Source of the DNA: GWF2-50-93 sp041666985
Lineage (GTDB): Bacteria > Verrucomicrobiota > Lentisphaeria > Victivallales > GWF2-50-93
DNA: 11,122 nt
Direction: 5' to 3'
Assembly (NCBI GenBank): GCA_041666985.1
Contig: JBAYFV010000096.1
Coordinates: 1 to 11,122, forward strand
The notes below the pieces were generated by a model. The model saw nothing but the letters and a program-made list of their open reading frames with translations. It made no database searches and was not told the origin of the DNA. The position numbers and the translations under genes are program-made. Positions 1-7,170 of this stretch are shown in pieces. Position 1 is the stretch's first letter, and the number at the start of each line of letters is the position of its first letter.

Positions 1-1740
1 AAAGGTGATTTTTTATTGACGCTGTTGAATTATCATCAGACGGAAGACGCCTTTGTCCAAATCTCGGGGACACCGCTGAAACAGCGGTATCTGATCAATC
101 CGGTGGATAAAACATATCAGATGTGCAGCGCTGACGGCGTCGCCGTGGTGCATGTCGGAAAGGAATCGCCTGTGTTGCTGATTGCAACCGCCAACCAAGC
201 GAAAACCAAAGGGCTTCAATTAATAAAAGACAATACTGTTCAAACGGACTTCCAGACCGTAAAAGATGCGTATCTCAAGGCAAACAGGCAAAGCAAAATT
301 GCTTTGGGAACCGTGGGCGCTGTTACCACAAGTTATAATGAAATTCAATTTGCCGAAACCGCTCAAATCTGTCTGCAGGTGAAAACACCCGAACAGACTC
401 TTTGGTTTGGCCCCACTGGCGGGCGTGTATATGACTGGCAGGCAAAAGAGATGCGTGGGTTTGTCGAAAAAAATGATCCGAAAGGTGGATTTGCCATGGA
501 TCTGCTCTGGCTCCCTGACGGAGCGCGGTGGAGTGGCGATGAAAACGGGAAAATGACGCTGGCATCCTGCCGGAATAACGGTCAGGAGGCCATCGTTGTT
601 TATGAGGGCGCATTCACAAGGGGACTGCCGGGTGTCACTATGCGAAAGACCTACAGGGTACCTGCGTCTGGAACAACTCTTCATATTGAAATCACCCTGC
701 GCAATGGACGGGTGGACGAAACTCCGGTTATCCTGTCTTACTGGGCGCATAACGTGCTTGCTGTCGCCGAGATGCACTGCATCACAGACAGCCTCACACA
801 TGCGTTCCAAAAGGGGCAATCAGCGATTTTTACAGCGAAGGATCTGCCCTCTGAATTCAAGTCGCATGTCATTAGTCCCAATCAGATCACCGGGACAAGC
901 GGCAGCGTCTATGCGGAGTTTTTTCCGGACAGGCAGGCAGGGCTGGTTTTTCAGCTTCCTGAAAATTTTATGAATGTGTACCGATGGAGTTCCCCCAACC
1001 GGGAAATGTGCGGAAGCGAGTGGATGTCGCAACCCATATCTCTTCGTGCCGGAGCTGAGACGGATTTGAAATTTTCGATTACAGCAGTACCCAAGGCAAC
1101 TGCGCAGTCTCTCAGGAAATTGCTGACACCCGTCGGCAGGCCGGCTGCAGTACCGGCGAAGGCGACTGATCCGGAAAATCTACTCTCATGTACATTTGAC
1201 AAGCTAAACAACGGGCAACTCCCTGATGATTACACCCTTGAAACCATGGGTGAAAATCCGGACGGCGCTGTCATTTCAACGGAAAAAGATGACAGCGGAG
1301 CTGTGGCTGTCAGGATTGATATGTCAAAAGAATCATCCGCACAGATCAATACGGCACGGGTGTCCAGACTCGAACCCGGCAAGGAATATCTCCTGACAGT
1401 CCAGGTGAAAATAGATAGAATGCAACACTATGGGAACTGGTACAAGGATCCGAGAGGTGTCAGGATTTATGTCTACGGGATAGACAACAGGCATGTCTGG
1501 CTGGCAATATGGGGGAATGGAAGCACTGACGGATGGATCACGGGATTTCTGCCTTTTTCAACGGCGCAAGCAGGTGAACTCGCCAATCCGAATGTTTTTT
1601 TCCGCTGTTTCAACATGACCGGCACAGTGCGGTTTCGCAACCCCATGATTCTCGAAAGACCGGCAGGTGTAGAAATAAAGCCGGGTTTTGAACTGGCAGA
1701 CGGGACAAGAGTTATGGGTTCCGGTTTACAGCTGAAATAA
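1..1740 (+). CDS. C-terminal part of a carbohydrate-active-type protein (mutarotase-like sandwich plus CBM-like jelly roll), 5' partial
   Basis: The frame is open from base 1. The first possible start in the window is a TTG at 16 with no ribosome binding site, so I read this as the 3' end of a longer gene. Numbered from that TTG, residues about 1-60 resemble the closing beta-sandwich of a glycoside hydrolase: a strand containing GVAVVHVGKESPVLLIA resembles the usual end of such domains. Residues about 100-360 form a long beta-rich region of the galactose-mutarotase-like kind (LWFGPTGGRVYDW at 129-141; SYWAHNV at 241-247). Residues about 386-560 look like a CBM4/9-type jelly roll, beginning ENLLSCTFD and including LEPGKEYLLTVQVKI and RFRNPMI. 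The protein is probably extracellular or periplasmic and acts on polysaccharide, but the catalytic part and any signal peptide lie off the window. The neighbouring gene is convergent, 37 bases away, with no obvious terminator between. The domain calls are inference from pattern; the substrate is unknown. Confidence 0.6.
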   Translation, partial: KGDFLLTLLNYHQTEDAFVQISGTPLKQRYLINPVDKTYQMCSADGVAVVHVGKESPVLLIATANQAKTKGLQLIKDNTVQTDFQTVKDAYLKANRQSKIALGTVGAVTTSYNEIQFAETAQICLQVKTPEQTLWFGPTGGRVYDWQAKEMRGFVEKNDPKGGFAMDLLWLPDGARWSGDENGKMTLASCRNNGQEAIVVYEGAFTRGLPGVTMRKTYRVPASGTTLHIEITLRNGRVDETPVILSYWAHNVLAVAEMHCITDSLTHAFQKGQSAIFTAKDLPSEFKSHVISPNQITGTSGSVYAEFFPDRQAGLVFQLPENFMNVYRWSSPNREMCGSEWMSQPISLRAGAETDLKFSITAVPKATAQSLRKLLTPVGRPAAVPAKATDPENLLSCTFDKLNNGQLPDDYTLETMGENPDGAVISTEKDDSGAVAVRIDMSKESSAQINTARVSRLEPGKEYLLTVQVKIDRMQHYGNWYKDPRGVRIYVYGIDNRHVWLAIWGNGSTDGWITGFLPFSTAQAGELANPNVFFRCFNMTGTVRFRNPMILERPAGVEIKPGFELADGTRVMGSGLQLK

Positions 1741-1777
1741 TTTGGGACATATGCAGAAACACATTCAGAGCGCCAGT

Positions 1778-3859
1778 TCATTTCCCCATGACAGCCAGGG
1801 CCTCTTCAATATCGGTCACGGGCTTGCGGCAGACGTGTTTCCTGCAAACATGAACGGTGGTTTTCCCGTCCAGAAGTTTATAGTCTTTTGCGAAGTCCGC
1901 AATCTTGAAGATGGCGGCGTCCGGATCGTTTCCCGGCGCAAAAAGCAGGGATTTGAAAGGAAGATACTTCTTGCGCAGGACGTTCGCATATTCGGCCACG
2001 TTTTTATCCTCCCTTTTGCCGCAGATGACAATCTCGGATGAGTTTTCAGAGTAAAGCAGAGCTGACAGGTAGTTTGTAAAACTGCCCGGATAGCGGTTTA
2101 TAAGTTCAGCGGAAGCCTTTAACGTCTCGTCGGCCATTATCTCAAAATCACTGTTTGCGGTAAACCCTGAAAGACGGAGGAGGTTCATCACCTGTACGGA
2201 ATTGCCCGAAGGGAGCGCGCCGTCAAAATTCACCCTGGGTCTGAATATCATCTTCTCGCTTTTCTCACCTGTCATATAGTAATTTCCGTGAACGGGATCA
2301 CGGAAATTACTTATGGCAATCCTGTTAAGTTCTAAAGCGCCCTTCAGATACCTGTCATCAAAACCCGCCTCATAGAGCTCAATCAATCCCCACACCATGA
2401 AAACGTAATCGTCGAGCTGCCCCTCGCCCGCCAGCTCCCCGTCCATGCAGCGGTGCAGAAGCCCCCCTTGCGGATTTCGCATTTTCCCGAGTGCGAAATC
2501 CGCAGCCCTAACCGCCGTCCTCAGATATTCCCCGGAATTGAAAACACCGGCGGCTTTTGCAAATGCCGCAATCATGAGTCCGTTCCAGTCGGCCAGAATC
2601 TTTGTATCCTTTGAGGGTCTGACTCTTTTCCCCCTGTGCTGGAAAAGCTTTGTCCTGATTCCTGAAAGCCTTGACTCCAAATCCTGCGGCGACACTTCAA
2701 ATTCAGCAGATATCCGAGCCTTTGTCTTATTGAGATGCAGGATGTTTTTAGCGGTATCACCCTGTATCGGGTCGGTGAAATTACCCTCGTCATCAACATT
2801 GAAATACCTAACGGCAAGCAGGGCGTCGTCTTTGGGCAGGACAGCGAAAAGCTCCTTGTAATCCCAGAGATAGAACTTACCCTCCTCGCCTTCGCTGTCG
2901 GCATCTTCTGCGGAATAAAACGCACCTTCGGGAGAAGTCATGTCGCGAATCACATAATTCAGGATATCCCCGGCGGTTGCTGCAAAATCCTCCCTGCCGG
3001 TCGCCTGATACGCCTCGGTGTATGCCATGGCAAGCATCGCCTGATCATAGAGCATCTTTTCAAAATGGGGGAGCAGCCATTTCTCATCAGTCGAATATCT
3101 GTGAAATCCGCCTCCGAGCTGATCGTAAATTCCGCCCGCACTCATCTTTTCCAGAGTGGATTCAACCTGTTTGAGGAGTCCGGAATCACCATGAAGCTGC
3201 GAATATCGCAGAAGGAAAATCAGCCTGTGTGCCGAAGGGAATTTAGGAGCATTGCCGTACCCGCCGTTCACACTGTCAAAGGTTGACGCTATCTCACTGG
3301 ACGCTTTTCCCGGCAGACCGGGTCCTATCTCCGATTTGAACATGATGTCGGCGTTTTGTTTCAATACCGCCGAAACCTTGTCAGCCGAAGAGGCAATATC
3401 GCTTCTGCTGTTTTTCCAGAGATCCTCTATTTTGGGAAGGACTTCGACCATGCCAAGCATGCCGAAACGGCTCTCCATCGGGATATACGTCGTTGCGAAA
3501 AAAGGTTTTTTGCCGGGCGTCATTATGATGGTGAGCGGCCATCCGCCGCTACCGCTCAAGCCTTGGCAGACAGCCATGTAGACAGTGTCAATGTCCGGAC
3601 GCTCCTCCCTGTCAACCTTGATGCTTATGAAAGACCTGTTGAGGATTTCAGCAACCTCGCCGCTCGCAAAAGACTCCGTTTCCATGACATGGCACCAGTG
3701 GCAGGTCGAATAACCGATTGAAAGGAATATTAGCTTGTCCTCCCTCAAAGCCTTGTTGAAGGCCTCATCCCCCCAGGGATACCAGTCAACCGGATTGTGC
3801 GCATGTTGAAGAAGATACGGGCTTTTCTGCCCTATCAGGTGATTGGCGAATGTTTTCAT
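1778..3859 (-). CDS. Thioredoxin-domain protein of the YyaL/SPATA20 (DUF255) family
   Basis: The protein has 693 residues, a normal full length for this family. The N-terminal thioredoxin-like domain (about 1-165) carries C53-H-W-C56 in STCHWCHVME, KVDREERPD at 81-89, and GGWPL with the proline (P108) at the position expected for the thioredoxin cis-proline. The remainder is the alpha/alpha-barrel part related to N-acylglucosamine 2-epimerase and has the family signatures GGIYDQLGGGFHRYSTDE, PHFEKMLYD, AEDADSEGEEGKFYLW and ILADWNGLMIAAF. No signal peptide is seen, so it is probably cytoplasmic. The biochemical role of the family is not settled. I chose the ATG at 3859 because AGGAG lies 8 bases upstream (3868-3872); an in-frame ATG at 3880 would add seven residues and has no such site. 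The gene appears to be a single unit with its own promoter at 3923-3951. Family assignment is firm; function is not. Confidence 0.93.
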   Translation of the reverse strand: MKTFANHLIGQKSPYLLQHAHNPVDWYPWGDEAFNKALREDKLIFLSIGYSTCHWCHVMETESFASGEVAEILNRSFISIKVDREERPDIDTVYMAVCQGLSGSGGWPLTIIMTPGKKPFFATTYIPMESRFGMLGMVEVLPKIEDLWKNSRSDIASSADKVSAVLKQNADIMFKSEIGPGLPGKASSEIASTFDSVNGGYGNAPKFPSAHRLIFLLRYSQLHGDSGLLKQVESTLEKMSAGGIYDQLGGGFHRYSTDEKWLLPHFEKMLYDQAMLAMAYTEAYQATGREDFAATAGDILNYVIRDMTSPEGAFYSAEDADSEGEEGKFYLWDYKELFAVLPKDDALLAVRYFNVDDEGNFTDPIQGDTAKNILHLNKTKARISAEFEVSPQDLESRLSGIRTKLFQHRGKRVRPSKDTKILADWNGLMIAAFAKAAGVFNSGEYLRTAVRAADFALGKMRNPQGGLLHRCMDGELAGEGQLDDYVFMVWGLIELYEAGFDDRYLKGALELNRIAISNFRDPVHGNYYMTGEKSEKMIFRPRVNFDGALPSGNSVQVMNLLRLSGFTANSDFEIMADETLKASAELINRYPGSFTNYLSALLYSENSSEIVICGKREDKNVAEYANVLRKKYLPFKSLLFAPGNDPDAAIFKIADFAKDYKLLDGKTTVHVCRKHVCRKPVTDIEEALAVMGK

Positions 3860-3922
3860 GGGGAATGCTCCTAATGTCATATAGCACCGGCAATACCGGA
3901 GGTTTGATTTTGTAAGCCGTTC

Positions 3923-3951
3923 AAATTACCATGCCAAATTCCAATTCTCAA
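3923..3951 (-). promoter_or_regulatory. Candidate promoter of the yyaL-like gene
   Basis: Read on the minus strand, TTGAGA (3951-3946) is followed after 17 bases by TAATTT (3928-3923). This matches the sigma-70 pattern at four to five positions per box. It would give a leader of about 55-60 bases before the ATG at 3859. Seen by eye only. Confidence 0.4.
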
Positions 3952-3968
3952 TTCATTCCGTTGATTTG

Positions 3969-3985
3969 TCCTGACATTTTCAGGA
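3969..3985. repeat. Short inverted repeat upstream of the yyaL-like gene
   Basis: TCCTGA and TCAGGA form a perfect 6-bp dyad around a 5-base centre. It lies 18 bases upstream of the candidate minus-strand -35 box, a position that would suit a regulator site. There is no T-tract, so it is not a terminator. It may be chance. Confidence 0.3.
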
Positions 3986-4029
3986 ACCCTCCTAAATTTT
4001 AAGCCTATGTCAATTTATTTTTCCCAACC

Positions 4030-4079
4030 GGACGCAAAATGTCCTGGGGAAATGTATTACATTGAGGACAAAATTGTCT
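4030..4079. promoter_or_regulatory. Two GGAC(A)/(T)GTCC-type dyads, candidate operators
   Basis: Two imperfect palindromes lie about 36 bases apart. The first, 4030-4044, is GGACGCAAAATGTCC. The second, 4066-4079, is GGACAAAATTGTCT, whose core GACAA-AA-TTGTC is a perfect dyad. Both sit between the minus promoter at 3923-3951 and the plus promoter at 4100-4128. A similar dyad (GGACACGTGATGTCC, 5194-5208) follows the promoter of the lyase operon. Shared shape and placement suggest one regulator acting at both sites. AraC proteins more often use direct repeats, so a different protein could be the binder. Confidence 0.4.
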
Positions 4080-4093
4080 GATTTTTCCAGTCG

Positions 4094-4128
4094 TCACATT
4101 TGACTTTCAATATGTGAAAGCATAGAAT
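4094..4128 (+). promoter_or_regulatory. Candidate promoter of the AraC-family gene with overlapping dyad
   Basis: TTGACT (4100-4105), a 17-base spacer and TAGAAT (4123-4128) make a near-consensus sigma-70 promoter, with transcription expected to begin near 4135. A perfect 6-bp dyad, TCACAT (4094-4099) and ATGTGA (4112-4117), straddles the -35 box and half of the spacer. A protein bound there would block RNA polymerase. The leader to the chosen start codon would be about 230 bases, which is long. Confidence 0.5.
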
Positions 4129-4134
4129 ATTGGC

Positions 4135-4367
4135 ACCTAAGGGTACCGACCATATTCTCTCCGCCATTGAGAGGACAGAGTTTCGACTTTAACGAGTGCG
4201 ACGGTGGCAAAGCCTTTACCCGGAGATGCTCGTGATCTTTGAAATACAAGGACTTGCGGAGAAGATATGCCTTTGACATATAACTTGGTGTTGACTTTCC
4301 CGTGTGGCTCTCGAAAAGAAGATTTCAGCCGCAACAAAATCAAAAATGTAAATCTGGAACAGATATT
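4135..4367 (+). other. Long leader upstream of the AraC-family gene, no gene recognised
   Basis: About 230 bases lie between the likely transcription start and the chosen start codon. I find no convincing coding sequence. The longest plus-strand candidates, such as GTG at 4197 with about 26 codons, have no ribosome binding site, and the minus-strand frames resemble nothing I know. CTCT...AGAG pairing around 4156-4174 and a GGTACC palindrome at 4142-4147 are visible, but I cannot fold the whole. TTGACA at 4273-4278 and TTGACT at 4291-4296 have no good -10 partner. It could be a regulatory leader, a decayed gene remnant, or simple spacer. Confidence 0.35.
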
Positions 4368-5138
4368 ATGTGGCATGTCAAATGTCCGGAGATTTATATT
4401 CTCGCCTGTGACTGCAAAGTAATTGGCAGCTGGCATTATTCAGACGTCTGCACCCCGTATTGGCGTTTTTACTACGCATTTGGAGAAGGGGCTAAAATCA
4501 TCAGCGGTGGGAAAACGATAAATTTAACTCCTGAACGCTTTGCTTTAGTTCCGCCGGATGTGCCTTTCTCCTCCAGATGCCATAATTTCTCCCTTAAGCA
4601 GTTTTTTGTCCATTTCACTCTTCAGGGAAACATCGAGGTCAGTCAGAGAACAGTTAACATTTCCCCTCTTCCCGATGGTCTTTCAAATCTTATAATGAAA
4701 GCTGCAATCTGCATGCCTGATGATTCCGCCCGGCAGATCATTTTGCTTCAGGCAATCATCGGCCTCGGAATCAGCTGCCTGCCGCAGGAATCCTATAAAT
4801 GCCCGTTCCAAGGCTACAGCCCGGCAACAAGAAGGGCGATAGACTTTATGAAACTTCACCTGGCAGCCAATCCCGACAACGGGGAAATCGCCCGGATACT
4901 GAATATGCCTCGACATCATTTCATCAGGGAGTTCACCCGTGAAGTAGGAGTTCCGCCTCAGACGTGGTTAAAAAAAACAAGACTGGACAAAGCCTGCCTC
5001 CTGTTACATTTTTCAGACAAGACGATTAAGGAAATTGCCGCTGAAACCGGTTATTACGACCGTTATCATTTTTCAAAAACATTCAAGGCCGAGCGCGGCA
5101 TGTCTCCCGTAGAGTTCCGCAGGAAAAGAGAAAAATGA
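4368..5138 (+). CDS. AraC-family transcriptional regulator
   Basis: The protein has 256 residues from the ATG at 4368. An alternative GTG at 4302 adds 22 residues of low-complexity, polar sequence without a ribosome binding site. The ATG has only a weak GGA 10 bases upstream, so the start is not settled. Residues about 30-90 form a short cupin-like sensor half (YYAFGEGAKIISGGKTINL, then PERFALVPPDVPF). The C-terminal AraC/XylS domain has two helix-turn-helix units. The first is about 171-201 (GEIARILNMPRHHFIREF). The second is about 217-250 (TIKEIAAETGYYDRYHFSKT with GMSPVEFRR at the end), the usual signature of the family. It very probably acts in the cytoplasm as a sugar- or metabolite-responsive activator of the lyase operon, whose promoter starts three bases after its stop codon. 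The ligand is unknown. Confidence 0.9.
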   Translation: MWHVKCPEIYILACDCKVIGSWHYSDVCTPYWRFYYAFGEGAKIISGGKTINLTPERFALVPPDVPFSSRCHNFSLKQFFVHFTLQGNIEVSQRTVNISPLPDGLSNLIMKAAICMPDDSARQIILLQAIIGLGISCLPQESYKCPFQGYSPATRRAIDFMKLHLAANPDNGEIARILNMPRHHFIREFTREVGVPPQTWLKKTRLDKACLLLHFSDKTIKEIAAETGYYDRYHFSKTFKAERGMSPVEFRRKREK

Positions 5139-5140
5139 TG

Positions 5141-5168
5141 TTGACATTTGTTATGTAGTACATATAGT
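5141..5168 (+). promoter_or_regulatory. Near-consensus promoter of the lyase operon
   Basis: TTGACA (5141-5146), a 16-base spacer and TATAGT (5163-5168) begin directly after the stop codon of the AraC-family gene. The -10 region lies inside a direct repeat, TAGTACAT at 5156-5163 and 5165-5172, with a 9-base period. Transcription would start near 5175, leaving a leader of about 118 bases before the lyase start. Confidence 0.55.
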
Positions 5169-5178
5169 ACATCCCTGG

Positions 5179-5209
5179 CGGACATCCAATATCGGACACG
5201 TGATGTCCG
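5179..5209. promoter_or_regulatory. GGACA-type repeats downstream of the lyase promoter, candidate operator
   Basis: CGGACATC (5179-5186) and CGGACACG (5193-5200) are direct copies with a 14-base period. GATGTCCG (5202-5209) is an exact inverse of the first. The latter two make a 15-base dyad, GGACACGTGATGTCC, like the dyads at 4030-4079. Its place just after the expected transcription start suits repression, or an RNA hairpin of six pairs with a 5-base loop. Confidence 0.45.
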
Positions 5210-5292
5210 GCGATGAAGGATGGAGCAAAACAACGGCAGTTAATTCCGGGAATATCTGAAGTTTTTAAACGCCCAGTCAAAAAGGAGTTGAA

Positions 5293-6186
5293 ATGAAAAA
5301 AATCTATTCGGCAGCAATGACCCCGCTTACGGAAGACGGGACAATAGACGTAAAGTCCCTTGAAAGAATGCTTGAGAGAAACATAAGGCACGGCATTGAC
5401 GGTTTTTTCTTTCTCGGAACAATGGGCGAATGGACGCAGTTCGACGATTCGCAAAAGGACACCCTGGTATCCGAGGCGTGCCGCATAATCGGCGGAAGAG
5501 CGGAAGTGCTTGCCGGAATCAGCGCCACAAGCCTGAACGGCTCCAAGAAAAACATGGATAATCTTTCGAAATATGATGTCAGCGCCTACGTCATCACCCT
5601 CCCCCCCCCGGCCTATTCCAGCGTAAACCACTTGGAATTCATAAAAACCCTTGCAGACAGGGCCGACAGACCGGTTTACTTTTATTATCTGCCCGGCGTA
5701 GCCGGCAGAAGTTTCACCTACGGCGAGTTCAGGGAGATACTCTCCCACCCAATGATAAAAGGCATCAAGAATTCATCCGGAGCAATGAACACCAGAAAAG
5801 AACTGCTGATGCTGAAAAAAGAAATTGACTTCAATCTCTTCGAAGGCCATGAATGGGCCGTGGACGAGGCGTTGATGACAGGATGCGACGGAGCACTGGT
5901 CGGCATGGCGCCGCTTGGTTCAAATATTTTCAAATCCATTGCCAGTGCGGTTGACAAAGGGGACTTTGGGAAAGCCATGGAACTCCAGCATGATCTTGTT
6001 AAAATATTCTGGGGAGTCTACGGAAAAGACCTCTCAACTGTATGGATAGGCCAGAAATACGCGCTCCGTAAACTCGGCATATTTTCAACGCACAGGACAT
6101 TCATCCAGAGCGAGAGCGCTTTGACACCGCAGAGGATCAAGGAGATAGACAAGTGCCTTGAAGAATACAGGCATCTTCTTGACTGA
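5293..6186 (+). CDS. Class I aldolase/lyase of the DapA/NanA superfamily, substrate unknown
   Basis: The protein has 297 residues, typical of the family, with AGGAG five bases before the ATG. It should be a cytoplasmic TIM barrel that forms a Schiff base between a lysine and pyruvate or another 2-oxo acid. K159 in KGIKNSSG is the expected Schiff-base lysine, and Y131 in YFYYLPG fits the general acid/base tyrosine. The family's GTTGE loop is present as G42-T-M-G-E46. The features that define true DapA are missing. The Tyr-Tyr pair of that enzyme is replaced by prolines (TLPPPAY, 102-108), and there is no arginine after the YxxP motif at the place that binds the second substrate. It is therefore probably a sugar-acid or related lyase and not a lysine-biosynthesis enzyme. 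It heads an operon with the two small genes downstream. A run of nine C (5601-5609) lies in codons 103-106. Confidence 0.87.
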   Translation: MKKIYSAAMTPLTEDGTIDVKSLERMLERNIRHGIDGFFFLGTMGEWTQFDDSQKDTLVSEACRIIGGRAEVLAGISATSLNGSKKNMDNLSKYDVSAYVITLPPPAYSSVNHLEFIKTLADRADRPVYFYYLPGVAGRSFTYGEFREILSHPMIKGIKNSSGAMNTRKELLMLKKEIDFNLFEGHEWAVDEALMTGCDGALVGMAPLGSNIFKSIASAVDKGDFGKAMELQHDLVKIFWGVYGKDLSTVWIGQKYALRKLGIFSTHRTFIQSESALTPQRIKEIDKCLEEYRHLLD

Positions 6187-6266
6187 GGGGCTGAATACGC
6201 AAACATTTGACACGATTACCAAACTCACTGCAATCACATTGAAATGTTTTTCAACTGGAGGCTGAC

Positions 6267-6716
6267 ATGAGGTACAGAGACACCGGCAATGTACATCTTG
6301 ATTTTCACGGTGCGGTCAACACGACTGTCAATTATATCGTGAAAAATTTCGGGATTGAAGCGCTGCACGAAATATTCTTCAGGACGGGAAGGGACGTTTA
6401 TAAAAGCATCAGGGAAAACCTGTCAAGGGGGGATTATTCGGAACTCGTCGAACATTGGGCTTATTACTTCGACCGTGAAAAGGGCAAATACAGGATCATC
6501 CGTGAAAAAGACCGTGTGATTCTCCATGTGGATGAATGCCCTGCGGTAAGACAGGTGAAGAGACTGGGGCTTGACCTATCCCCGCATTTCTGCGATCAGA
6601 CGGAACATGTCAACAGAGGCATGTGCCACAACACGGGTTTTGAGATGGAAACCGTAAAGACCGGCGAATGTTCCTGCATTCAGACATTGAGGAGGACAAA
6701 ACATGATACCAAGTGA
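6267..6716 (+). CDS. Small cysteine-containing protein, ATC-hydrolase-like, first of a pair
   Basis: The protein has 149 residues, with a GGAG ribosome binding site before the ATG. I do not recognise it firmly. The N-terminal half is helical with a striking HLDFHGAVN stretch (10-18), then LVEHWAYYFDRE (60-71). The second half has DECPAVRQVKRL (89-100), C109, C120, TGFEME (123-128) and C135-x-C137. The order of W, CP, C, GF and C matches the next protein, so the two are homologous. The layout resembles the L-2-amino-thiazoline-4-carboxylate (ATC) hydrolase-like family (PF14196), but that is from memory and unproven. No signal peptide or membrane segment is seen. It follows the lyase after 80 bases without a clear terminator; a loose AAACATTT/AAATGTTT dyad (6201-6249) lies in that gap. 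Its last 14 bases overlap the next gene, suggesting translational coupling. Confidence 0.75.
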   Translation: MRYRDTGNVHLDFHGAVNTTVNYIVKNFGIEALHEIFFRTGRDVYKSIRENLSRGDYSELVEHWAYYFDREKGKYRIIREKDRVILHVDECPAVRQVKRLGLDLSPHFCDQTEHVNRGMCHNTGFEMETVKTGECSCIQTLRRTKHDTK

Positions 6717-7170
6717 CCATTTCGTCAGGTTCTACAATGAAGTTTTCAAATTCCTTGAGGATCAGGGTGAAGAACACCTGAGGAACTACTGGCTGGAAAT
6801 CAGCAGGCACCAGGAATTGCACTGTCTGGAGCTGTTCAAGACCAAGGGGCTGAAAGGCATGGTCGAATACTGGACACATATTAAAGACGAGGAAAACTGC
6901 GACATGACCATCCACGAGTTCGCAGACCATGTTGAATTTGAAATGAACAAGTGTCCCAGCCTCTCCAAAGTCCTGGACAATGACGCAACTCCGATGGAAC
7001 GTTATTGCGACCACTGCGCCGGCTGGTGCATGCCTCTGATAAAAAAAACGGGGTTCTTTCCGGTTTTCGACATTGTCTCCAGAAAAGAACCAAGATGCAA
7101 GTTTATGGTTTTCAAGGACAGGGAAGACGCGGAGAAAGCGGAAAAAAAGGCAGTTCTTCCGGCGAAATAA
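6703..7170 (+). CDS. Small cysteine-rich protein, ATC-hydrolase-like, second of a pair
   Basis: The protein has 155 residues. Its ATG is preceded by AGGAGG inside the end of the previous gene. A helical first half contains MVEYWTHIKDEE (53-64), which matches the corresponding part of its neighbour. Then come NKCPSLSKVLDND (82-94), Y101-C-D-H-C105, C109, KTGFF (115-119) and EPRCKF (129-134). The YCDHC motif plus C109 could bind a metal or form a catalytic cysteine site; the neighbour has only one cysteine at the CxxC place. The two may form a heteromer. The pattern of CP, C, GF and EP.C is what I associate with the ATC-hydrolase-like family (PF14196), moderately likely. It is cytoplasmic by appearance. 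The substrate is unknown; the operon context suggests it processes a product or precursor of the lyase. Confidence 0.77.
   Translation: MIPSDHFVRFYNEVFKFLEDQGEEHLRNYWLEISRHQELHCLELFKTKGLKGMVEYWTHIKDEENCDMTIHEFADHVEFEMNKCPSLSKVLDNDATPMERYCDHCAGWCMPLIKKTGFFPVFDIVSRKEPRCKFMVFKDREDAEKAEKKAVLPAK

Noticed and set aside
2445..3721. Several plus-strand open frames opposite the yyaL-like gene.
   Set aside because: They are antisense shadows of a strongly conserved coding frame and have no family resemblance.
4094..4436. Minus-strand open frames overlapping the AraC leader and N-terminus.
   Set aside because: They run antisense into a real gene, have odd composition and no convincing start signals or recognisable domain.
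5193..5209. Hairpin CGGACA/TGTCCG as an intrinsic terminator for the AraC-family gene.
   Set aside because: No T-tract follows and it lies downstream of a strong promoter, so an operator role fits better.
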